Position numbers and translations under genes: made by a program | Notes under the pieces: generated by a model | Database searches by the model: none | What the model was told of the DNA's origin: nothing | What the model saw: the letters and a program-made list of their open reading frames with translations, nothing else | Part shown: positions 1 through 6,327 of the stretch, piece by piece | How positions within the stretch are numbered: position 1 is the first letter of the stretch | How the letters are laid out: every line of letters begins with the position of its first letter | Assembly (NCBI GenBank): GCA_964408025.1 | Contig: CAYOXX010000121.1 | Span: 1 to 6,398, forward strand | DNA: 6,398 nucleotides | Reading direction: 5' to 3' | Origin: CAYOXX01 sp964408025 | GTDB lineage: Bacteria; Acidobacteriota; DATKUA01

Positions 1-354
1 AGCATCAAGAGCGCGCTGCTCGACCAGTCGCTGGTGGCCGGCATCGGCAATATTTACGCCTGCGAGATCCTCTTCGCGGCCCGCATCGGCCCGGCCCGCC
101 CGGCGGGCTCGCTCTCGCGCGGGGAGCTGACGTGCCTGGTACGCGCGGCGCGCCGGATCCTCAAGGTAGCCATAGATCTGGGCGGCGCGAGCCTGCGCGA
201 TTACCGGCACCTGGACGGCGGCGGGGGGCGGATGCAGAACAGTTTCAAGGTATACGCCAGGGAGTCGGAGCCATGCCACCGCTGCGGCGGGACTATCAGG
301 CGCTCTGTGCTGTCGGGACGCGGAACCTTCTGGTGCCCCTGCTGCCAGGTCTGA
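1..354 (+). CDS. mutM: Formamidopyrimidine-DNA glycosylase, C-terminal part (5' end outside window)
   Basis: Bifunctional base-excision repair enzyme that removes oxidised purines such as 8-oxoguanine and nicks the abasic site. The reading frame is open from base 1 and gives 117 residues, so roughly the first 150 residues (catalytic N-terminal Pro-Glu and the beta-sandwich) lie upstream. Visible parts: the helix-two-turn-helix segment with GIGNIYACEILF (residues 14-25 of the fragment), whose Asn17 matches the DNA-backbone-contacting Asn168 of E. coli Fpg, and the C-terminal zinc finger C92-x2-C95-x16-C112-x2-C115, with the conserved finger Arg107 in GRGTFWC. The distance from Asn17 to the end agrees with E. 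coli Fpg. An ATG-less internal start (GTG at 34) is not the real start. The family assignment is very secure; whether it is Fpg rather than the related Nei rests on the intact Fpg-type finger and the GRGTFWCPCCQ ending. Confidence 0.95.
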   Translation, partial: SIKSALLDQSLVAGIGNIYACEILFAARIGPARPAGSLSRGELTCLVRAARRILKVAIDLGGASLRDYRHLDGGGGRMQNSFKVYARESEPCHRCGGTIRRSVLSGRGTFWCPCCQV

Positions 355-400
355 GGTGACAGCGGCCTGCGGAGCGATAAATGACGATACGGATGGAATG

Positions 401-407
401 AAGGGAG
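401..407 (+). promoter_or_regulatory. Ribosome binding site of the threonine aldolase gene
   Basis: AAGGGAG lies 7 nt before the ATG at 415 and decides that start over the in-frame ATG at 427, which has no comparable purine run at a good distance. Confidence 0.7.
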
Positions 408-414
408 TGAGTCG

Positions 415-1461
415 ATGAGCGATGAAATGGTTGACCTGCGCAGCGACACGGTCACCAGGCCGACGCCGGCGATGCGCGAGGCGATCGCCTCGGCGGAGGT
501 CGGCGACGACGTCTACATCGAGGATCCCACCGTCGAGCGGCTGCAGGAGCGGACGGCCACGATGCTGGGTTACGAGGCCTCGCTCTTCTTTCCCACCGGC
601 TCGATGGCCAACCAGACGGCGATCCACCTGCACGTGAGGCCTGGCGAGGAGGTCATCTGCGAGGCGATGGGCCACGCCTACAACTTCGAGATGGCCACGA
701 TAAGCGCCTTCACCGGTGCCCTGCCCAGGCCCGTGGTCGGCGAGGACGGTTTTCTTACCGCCGCTCAGGTGAAGGAGAAAATCAGTCCGCCCATCTACTA
801 CCGAGCCCAGACGGGCCTGGTGTCGCTGGAGAACACCCACAATATGCGCGGCGGGCGGATCCATCCGCAGGAGCAGGTGGAGGAGATAATCGAGCTCTGC
901 CGCGAGCGCGGCGTGCCGCTTCACCTCGACGGCGCCCGCATCTTCAACGCCGCGGTAGCCTCCGGCAGGCCGGCGAGCGAGCTGGCGGCGGGCTTCGACA
1001 CAGTCATGTTCTGCCTCTCCAAGGGCCTCGGGGCGCCGATAGGCTCGATGCTCTGCGGCGGCGGCGAGCTGATCGAGCGGGCCAGGTCGGTGCGCAAGAT
1101 GTTCGGCGGCGGCATGCGCCAGGTCGGAGTTCTGGCGGCCGCCGGGCTCTATGCCCTCGAGCACCACGTAGAGCGGCTGGCCGAGGACCACCAGCGCGCT
1201 CGGAAGCTGGCGGAAGCCCTCGAGGAGCTGCCGTTCGTGCGCATCGATCCGAGGCGGGTGGAGACCAACATCCTTGTCTTCGAGGTCGATCCGGAGACAA
1301 TTACTGCCCCCGAGTTCGCCTCTAGGCTGAAGGAGAATGGCGTCCTCTGTGGCGTCTTCTCGGAGCGCATGATCCGTATGGTCACACACATGGACATCAC
1401 CGACGACGGGCTGGGGCGCGTGACAGAAGTTTTGAGAACAGAATTCGCTTCTTTTTCTTAA
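415..1461 (+). CDS. ltaE: Low-specificity L-threonine aldolase
   Basis: PLP-dependent cytosolic enzyme that cleaves L-threonine or L-allo-threonine to glycine and acetaldehyde. It is a fold-type I aminotransferase-like protein of 348 residues, close to the usual 330-350. The N-terminal signature VDLRSDTVTRPTPAM (residues 6-20) and GDDVYIEDPTV (30-40) are diagnostic of the beta-eliminating lyase/threonine aldolase family. PTGSMANQ (60-67) binds the cofactor phosphate, and His87 corresponds to the His that stacks on PLP (E. coli His83). LENTHN is at 138-143. HLDGAR gives Asp172 (pairs with the pyridine nitrogen) and Arg175 (substrate carboxylate). FCLSKGLGAPIGS gives Lys203, the Schiff-base lysine. 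The gene starts 60 bp after mutM and may be cotranscribed with it; no clear promoter was seen in the gap. It ends with TAA. The position aligned with E. coli His126 appears to be Tyr (residue 128 or 129), which may alter substrate preference. The symbol is by homology; ltaA is an alternative name. Confidence 0.95.
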   Translation: MSDEMVDLRSDTVTRPTPAMREAIASAEVGDDVYIEDPTVERLQERTATMLGYEASLFFPTGSMANQTAIHLHVRPGEEVICEAMGHAYNFEMATISAFTGALPRPVVGEDGFLTAAQVKEKISPPIYYRAQTGLVSLENTHNMRGGRIHPQEQVEEIIELCRERGVPLHLDGARIFNAAVASGRPASELAAGFDTVMFCLSKGLGAPIGSMLCGGGELIERARSVRKMFGGGMRQVGVLAAAGLYALEHHVERLAEDHQRARKLAEALEELPFVRIDPRRVETNILVFEVDPETITAPEFASRLKENGVLCGVFSERMIRMVTHMDITDDGLGRVTEVLRTEFASFS

Positions 1462-1466
1462 TTCGC

Positions 1467-1496
1467 TTGACAAAAAGCGCAAAAAACCTCTATTTC
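1467..1496 (+). promoter_or_regulatory. Likely sigma-70-type promoter of the exported thioredoxin-like gene
   Basis: A perfect -35 box TTGACA (1467-1472) is followed after 18 bp by TATTTC (1491-1496), a poor -10 that keeps only TAT. The spacer is A-rich and the whole gap is much more AT-rich than the flanking genes. Transcription would begin near 1503, giving a short leader. That leader suits the ATG at 1529 (about 26 nt) better than the ATG at 1514 (about 11 nt). Confidence 0.45.
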
Positions 1497-1513
1497 TGGA
1501 TGAGTTTCTTAGC

Positions 1514-2371
1514 ATGAGAAGGCTGGTAATGAGACTATTAGTTCTGAACACCATATTTATAGCGTTCTCGCTGCCTATGTTCGCCTTCGCCAACGGCGAG
1601 GATATCGATTGGCAGACCAATCTCGAAGCTGCCATGGAGGAGGCGCGGCAGCGGGAAGCCATTGTAATGGTGGACCTCTACACGGAATGGTGCGGCTGGT
1701 GCGGGGAACTCGACCGGCGGGTCTACACCGACAGATGGGTGATCTCATTCAGCCGCTGGCTGGTAAACGTCAAGCTCGATGCCGAGGATGGAGGCGAGGG
1801 TGAGGCTTTGGCAAGGCGTCACGGCGTTTCCGGTTTTCCGACGATACTGTTCTTGAGACATGACGGCCGCGAGGTGGACAGGATCATCGGTTTCCTTCCT
1901 GCGCAGCAGTTCGTCGATGAGATGCGCCACATTCATTCCGGCAGGGACACCTTCCTTTCGCTGCAGCTGGAGCAGGAGGGCGGGACGATCGGTGACGCCG
2001 GACGACTACTGCTGGCGCGGAAATACTTCGACCGCGGAATGTTCCTGGCTGCCGAGGAGCTGCTGGAGCGATATTTGGAGTCGGTAGGAGACGACGGTTC
2101 TGACGATTCCCAGTACGCGATGCTGATGATGGCTCACATAATGGTATTGCATCGGGATCTTGAGGCAGCGGAAGCCTTGCTGTTGGGGCTGCACGAGCGC
2201 TACCCGAATAGCGAATACGCGGCCAGGGTTCTCTTTTTTCTGGTGGTTACCCGACGCGGGAATGGGGATGTGGAAGACGCCGGCGCTTACCTGGCGGAGC
2301 TTGAGAGGCGATTCCCGCTGGAGCAAAGGCTGATCGCACTGGCGCGGCGATTCCTAGCTTCGAATTTATAG
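1514..2371 (+). CDS. Exported thioredoxin-fold protein with C-terminal TPR-like helices
   Basis: Probable periplasmic or membrane-exposed thiol-disulfide protein; substrate unknown. An N-terminal Sec-type signal peptide shows Arg residues, then a hydrophobic stretch (residues 8-23) ending in AFA at 24-26, with cleavage predicted before Asn27. The thioredoxin domain covers about 33-145: WCGWC with Cys60 and Cys63, and the cis-proline loop in SGFPT (Pro109). CGWC followed by an ELDRRVYTD-like segment resembles the Thioredoxin_7 group rather than classical CGPC thioredoxin. Residues from about 155 to 285 are amphipathic helices with TPR-like spacing (for example FLAAEELLERYLES, LEAAEALLLGLHERYPNSEYA), suggesting a protein-binding module. 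Start choice: the ATG at 1529 (Met6) has a good AGAAGG site (1517-1522) 6 nt upstream, while the ATG at 1514 lacks one. Both keep the signal peptide, and the longer form is given here. Third codon positions are less GC-biased than in the neighbours. Stop is TAG. The gene sits between its own promoter and a convergent DUF2851 gene. The domain call is firm, the role is not known. Confidence 0.85.
   Translation: MRRLVMRLLVLNTIFIAFSLPMFAFANGEDIDWQTNLEAAMEEARQREAIVMVDLYTEWCGWCGELDRRVYTDRWVISFSRWLVNVKLDAEDGGEGEALARRHGVSGFPTILFLRHDGREVDRIIGFLPAQQFVDEMRHIHSGRDTFLSLQLEQEGGTIGDAGRLLLARKYFDRGMFLAAEELLERYLESVGDDGSDDSQYAMLMMAHIMVLHRDLEAAEALLLGLHERYPNSEYAARVLFFLVVTRRGNGDVEDAGAYLAELERRFPLEQRLIALARRFLASNL
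1517..1522 (+). promoter_or_regulatory. Ribosome binding site supporting an internal start at 1529
   Basis: AGAAGG with 6 nt to the ATG at 1529, inside the first codons of the longest frame. It argues that translation starts at Met6 of the 285-residue form, giving 280 residues. Confidence 0.5.
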
Positions 2372-2373
2372 TT

Positions 2374-2396
2374 CAAGCAACTTGTCGATATTTTTT
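2374..2396 (+). terminator. Weak terminator-like hairpin after the thioredoxin-like gene
   Basis: CAAG (2374-2377) can pair with CTTG (2381-2384) around a 3-nt loop, and six T follow at 2391-2396 after a 6-nt gap. The stem is only 4 bp, so its strength is doubtful. Position in a convergent gap favours some termination function. Confidence 0.25.
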
Positions 2397-3903
2397 AAAA
2401 GCCTTCTTCGACGAGGAAGTCAACCAGGTCGCACTCCTCGCAACCCCGCCTGAGGCTGCGGCAGAAGTCGTAGTAGACCTGCAGGAGGCCCTGGTGTAGG
2501 CGGGCGTTGGCGGCGAAGCGAGGCTGCAGCCTGTCGGGGCCGAAGATGCGGCTGCAGGCGAAGCGGGTCAGCGCGTTGTGGGGCTGGCCGCCGAAGCGGC
2601 AGAGGAGTTCATGGAGGAAGACCTCGAGGTTCCAGTGCTGTTTGCGGCGCGCGAAGGCGAGCATCAGCGGAATGAGGATGTTGACTACTATGGTGGCGGC
2701 GAGGCCGTCGCCGATCAGCTTCTGGGGCCGCTGCAGTGTTGCTCCCGTGGCGGAGAGGTGGCGATCCCAGAACGGATCGGAGAGGCTGGTCAGCAGCCGC
2801 CGCAGGCGCACGCCGGCGTCGCGGGCAGCCACGGCCGTCGGGCGCTCGACGCTTCCCAGCGTGGCCAGGAAGTAGTCAAAGAGTTTCAAGCCGCTGATGC
2901 CGCCGAGCAGGTGCGACAGCGCCGCCAGGCGCCGGAAAGGATTGTTGGCCGGACGCGTGCGCGCCAGCTTGATACCGCGGACGACGACGAAGCGGTTCCC
3001 GGCCTGCGAGCGGAGCTCGGACCATAAAGATTCCAGCTCGCGCAACGGCGCGGGCAGCTCTCCGCCGCGGCGGGTGTCGAAGAAGCCGCTGCAGCCGTAC
3101 AGGAGCGCAAGTATTACCTGCTGGCGTTGCTCGAGGGGGCGCTCGGCGACCGCGGAGCGCAGCAGGTCGAGGTGCAGCAGGTCGGCCAGTCGACTCAGCG
3201 GCTCCTTGTTAGCAAAGTAACCGGCGGCCTCCATGAGGCCCTTGTAAAGCGTCTGGTCGTAGCCGAAGGCGCGTGCGATGGCGGCCAGGCGCGCTGATTT
3301 GCTCTGGATGCGCGCGTCGCCGGCGGCGGCGATGAAGCGTAGCGCCTTATCCATCCGCCGCTCGTCTACAAGCGGGGCGCAGCGCCCGCGCATCGTGGCC
3401 GCGGCGTGGGGGTAGGCGACATCGTCACGCGAAGCGAGGATCCGCGCGTCGGCCAGGTACGGAAACATCTCGAGCAGGGGAGCGCCAACGTCGTCGGGCT
3501 TCTTGAGATCGTTCCACATGCAGACGCGCAGGATGACGCGGTCGTAGCGGGGATCATCGGCGTGGCCGTGGCGGTCCCAGTCGGAGGCGAATACGTGAAC
3601 CTCTGCGTCGCCTTCCAGCGTCGGCCCGCCGGCCAGCCGCAAGCGGGCGCTGCGGAAGTCGGGTCCCGGCCCCTGGTTCCATCGTCCGGGGGAGAGAACC
3701 TTCAGCTTCCTGCCGTCGGCGACCCTGAGGTTGTCGTGGTCTAGCTGCTGGTCGAACCAGACCGCCGCTACAAGGCGTTCCGGAGTCCTTTCGGGTGTCT
3801 TGAACGGCTTGCCGTCTTCCGCGATCTGCTCCAGGTGCTGCAGCGATGGCTGGTAGATCTTCAGGAACACCTCGCTTCCGGCCTGGTACCGTATCGCGCT
3901 CAT
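2395..3903 (-). CDS. DUF2851 family protein, function unknown
   Basis: A 502-residue, probably cytosolic protein with no signal peptide or membrane segment. Recognition rests on the N-terminal block typical of DUF2851: a region with LVAAVWFDQQL (44-54), DGRKLKVLSPGRWNQGPGPDF (63-83), LEGDAEVHV (96-104), SDWDRHGH (107-114) and YDRVILRV (120-127). The rest is helical. The C-terminus has GLLQVYYDFCR followed by Cys481-x6-Cys488-x2-Cys491, which looks like part of a metal or Fe-S site. PDF (Asp82) plus E101-V-H103 recalls a PD-(D/E)XK nuclease core with His in place of Lys; this is inference. The protein is longer than the 420-440 residues I remember for the family, with about 40 extra residues at the N-terminus. 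The ATG start is set by a 4-bp ATGA overlap with the larE stop, and GGGAG lies 11 nt upstream. No internal Met offers a start before residue 129. Cotranscription with larE is nearly certain. The family call is fairly sure; no function should be assigned. Confidence 0.85.
   Translation of the reverse strand: MSAIRYQAGSEVFLKIYQPSLQHLEQIAEDGKPFKTPERTPERLVAAVWFDQQLDHDNLRVADGRKLKVLSPGRWNQGPGPDFRSARLRLAGGPTLEGDAEVHVFASDWDRHGHADDPRYDRVILRVCMWNDLKKPDDVGAPLLEMFPYLADARILASRDDVAYPHAAATMRGRCAPLVDERRMDKALRFIAAAGDARIQSKSARLAAIARAFGYDQTLYKGLMEAAGYFANKEPLSRLADLLHLDLLRSAVAERPLEQRQQVILALLYGCSGFFDTRRGGELPAPLRELESLWSELRSQAGNRFVVVRGIKLARTRPANNPFRRLAALSHLLGGISGLKLFDYFLATLGSVERPTAVAARDAGVRLRRLLTSLSDPFWDRHLSATGATLQRPQKLIGDGLAATIVVNILIPLMLAFARRKQHWNLEVFLHELLCRFGGQPHNALTRFACSRIFGPDRLQPRFAANARLHQGLLQVYYDFCRSLRRGCEECDLVDFLVEEGF
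2397..2419 (-). terminator. Possible minus-strand terminator at the end of the DUF2851 gene
   Basis: An imperfect inverted repeat (CTTC-T-TCG, 2403-2410, against CGA-G-GAAG, 2412-2419) lies within the last codons of the minus-strand gene. On that strand it is followed by GC and four T (2400-2397). One C/A mismatch interrupts the stem and the T run is short, so this is tentative. Confidence 0.25.
3900..3903 (-). other. ATGA stop-start overlap (translational coupling)
   Basis: On the minus strand ATG (3903-3901) opens the DUF2851 gene and TGA (3902-3900) closes larE, sharing two bases. Such an overlap lets ribosomes finishing larE reinitiate on the next gene and indicates a single message. Confidence 0.9.
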
Positions 3904-4805
3904 GCTCGGCCGCGCTCCCGCCTGGCTCCTCCGGAGGCGGTGCGGTGCGATTCGCGCCGGTCCTCCTTCGGCAAGTCCTCGATGTCCAGCGTCTCGTTCA
4001 TGCTTCCCTGGCGGTAGCCGTCCAGGTCGAGCGCCGCGTAGGCGAATCCGGCTTCCTTGACGCCCGCGCTGATTTTGGCGAGCATTTCGGCGGCGAGGGC
4101 GCGGGGCAGCTCCTGCGGCGCTATCTCTACGCGGGCGAGCTCGCCGTGGTAGCGGACGCGGAAGAGCCTGAAGCCGAGCGCGCGGACTGCGGCTTCGGCC
4201 TTCTCGACCCGCCGCAGCCGCTCGGGGTCGATGCGCACGCCGTAGGGGAAGCGGCTCGCCAGGCAGGCGTAGGCGGGCATGTCCCAGGTTGGCAGGCTCT
4301 CGCTTTTCGAGATAGCGCGGATCTCATCCTTACCCAGACCCGCCTCGGCCAGCGGGCTGCGTACACCCAGCTCAGCGGCCGCGCGCATTCCCGGGCGGTA
4401 GTCGGACGCGTCGTCGCGGTTGCTGCCGTCGAACACCCAGCGCAAGCCCCTGCCGTCGGCGATCTCGCGCAGCTTGGCAAACAGCTCCCGCTTGCAGTGG
4501 TAGCAGCGGTCCGGCGGGTTGGAGCGGAAGTCTGGGATATCGAGTTTCTCGCTCTCGATCACGAGGTGGGGAAAACCTTGCCGGGAGGCGAGGGTGCGCG
4601 CGTCGGCGAGCTGAAACTCCGGGTGGGTCGAGCTCCGTGCCGTCACTGCCAGCATCCGTTCGCCGAGGTTTCGAAACGCGAGGAACGCCAGCAGCGAGCT
4701 GTCGCCGCCGCCGCTGAAGGCGACCACGGCAGATCCCGACTCCGCCAGCAGTGTTTCCAGCCGCTCCTTCTTCTCGGATATCTCCAGAGGCAGCTTCGCG
4801 GTCAT
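3900..4805 (-). CDS. larE: LarE-type ATP-dependent sacrificial/catalytic sulfur transferase (PP-loop)
   Basis: In the lactate racemase system LarE adenylates the carboxylates of pyridinium-3,5-biscarboxylic acid mononucleotide (made by LarB) and delivers sulfur, before LarC inserts nickel. This 301-residue protein has the N-terminal PP-loop FSGGGDSS (residues 30-37) for ATP pyrophosphate, then RCYHCKRELF (Cys101, Cys104), DGSNRDDASDYRPGM (126-140), PAYACLASRFPYG (Cys181) and the family ending GYRQGSMNE (263-271). Cys181 matches Cys176 of Lactiplantibacillus plantarum LarE, the sulfur donor there. Together with Cys101 and Cys104 it gives the three-cysteine arrangement reported for cluster-binding LarE proteins. 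After residue 271 there is a 30-residue Arg/Glu-rich tail that normal LarE lacks. The start ATG has no Shine-Dalgarno; the promoter places the transcript start on it. Its stop overlaps the DUF2851 start. larA, larB and larC are not in the window, so the substrate could be something else and the family label is safer than the exact role. Confidence 0.88.
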   Translation of the reverse strand: MTAKLPLEISEKKERLETLLAESGSAVVAFSGGGDSSLLAFLAFRNLGERMLAVTARSSTHPEFQLADARTLASRQGFPHLVIESEKLDIPDFRSNPPDRCYHCKRELFAKLREIADGRGLRWVFDGSNRDDASDYRPGMRAAAELGVRSPLAEAGLGKDEIRAISKSESLPTWDMPAYACLASRFPYGVRIDPERLRRVEKAEAAVRALGFRLFRVRYHGELARVEIAPQELPRALAAEMLAKISAGVKEAGFAYAALDLDGYRQGSMNETLDIEDLPKEDRRESHRTASGGARRERGRA

Positions 4806-4839
4806 GGGAACATATTAGCGGCGCCCCGGACGGTGTCAA
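4806..4839 (-). promoter_or_regulatory. Promoter of the larE-DUF2851 operon, probably leaderless
   Basis: Reading the minus strand: a perfect -35 TTGACA (4839-4834), a 16-bp spacer, a -10 TAATAT (4817-4812), then 6 nt before the A of the larE ATG at 4805. The expected start, about 7 nt past the -10, is that A. No Shine-Dalgarno is present in the 6 nt, which agrees with a leaderless mRNA. Confidence 0.65.
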
Positions 4840-4860
4840 GACGGCGTCCCTCTGCGGCGG

Positions 4861-4873
4861 CCGGCAAGGCCGG
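4861..4873. other. Short GC-rich hairpin in the larE/purA divergent region
   Basis: CCGGC (4861-4865) and GCCGG (4869-4873) form a 5-bp stem around AAG. It has no T tract on either strand, so it is not a terminator. It lies upstream of the purA leader and could be chance in GC-rich DNA or an operator-like site. Confidence 0.25.
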
Positions 4874-4882
4874 AAGCCTACC

Positions 4883-4912
4883 TTTCCAAATCGGCGGTTC
4901 TCGTGATAGGCT
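4883..4912 (+). promoter_or_regulatory. Weak candidate promoter for purA
   Basis: TTTCCA (4883-4888) matches four of six -35 bases. After 18 bp comes TAGGCT (4907-4912), preceded by TGA, as in an extended -10. Transcription would start near 4919, just ahead of the ribosome binding site. The match is poor, but no better one was seen on this strand of the gap. Confidence 0.2.
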
Positions 4913-4925
4913 CTTGCGGTTTTGC

Positions 4926-4931
4926 AGGAGG
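4926..4931 (+). promoter_or_regulatory. Ribosome binding site of purA
   Basis: A full AGGAGG lies 10 nt before the ATG at 4942. It excludes the in-frame GTG at 4903, which would add 13 unrelated residues ahead of the conserved MPNLVVLGVQWGDEGKGK start. Confidence 0.85.
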
Positions 4932-4941
4932 AAAAGCGGGT

Positions 4942-6246
<1,305 letters not shown>

Positions 6247-6248
6247 AA

Positions 6249-6267
6249 CCGCCGGCGGAGGTCGCCG
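6249..6267. other. GC-rich palindrome after the purA stop
   Basis: CCGCCGGCGG (6249-6258) is a perfect 10-bp palindrome. Overlapping it, CGGCG (6253-6257) can pair with CGCCG (6263-6267) around a 5-nt loop. No T run follows on the plus strand, so it is at best a weak or Rho-assisted end for purA. No better terminator is seen before the tRNA. Confidence 0.25.
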
Positions 6268-6290
6268 CGAAACTCAGCGGGTGCGCATTG

Positions 6291-6319
6291 TTGACTTGAA
6301 CGATCCCCGTTACTATAGT
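6291..6319 (+). promoter_or_regulatory. Promoter of tRNA-Lys
   Basis: TTGACT (6291-6296), a 17-bp spacer and TATAGT (6314-6319), each five of six consensus bases. The expected start is at 6326-6328, and the mature tRNA begins at 6328. The stretch after the -10 (TGGCGGG) is GC-rich, as in discriminators of stringently controlled stable-RNA promoters. Confidence 0.75.
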
Positions 6320-6327
6320 TGGCGGGA

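Noticed and set aside
356..384. GTGACA and GATAAA between mutM and ltaE as a promoter
   Set aside because: The spacing is only 14 bp and shifting it destroys the -10 match.
2507..3220. Several plus-strand frames of 100-150 codons antisense to the DUF2851 gene
   Set aside because: They are out-of-phase shadows in GC-rich DNA, without ribosome binding sites or recognisable domains.
4803..4814. Mini-frame ATG TTC CCA TGA overlapping the larE start on the minus strand
   Set aside because: It could look like a coupling leader peptide, but its ATG sits between the -10 box and the predicted transcript start, so it would not be in the message.
4903..4941. GTG at 4903 as a longer purA start
   Set aside because: It adds residues unlike PurA, and AGGAGG at 4926 plus family alignment fix the ATG at 4942.
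6301..6316. TACTAT (6311-6316) as the -10 of the tRNA promoter
   Set aside because: It leaves a 14-bp spacer from TTGACT, while TATAGT three bases on gives the standard 17 bp.
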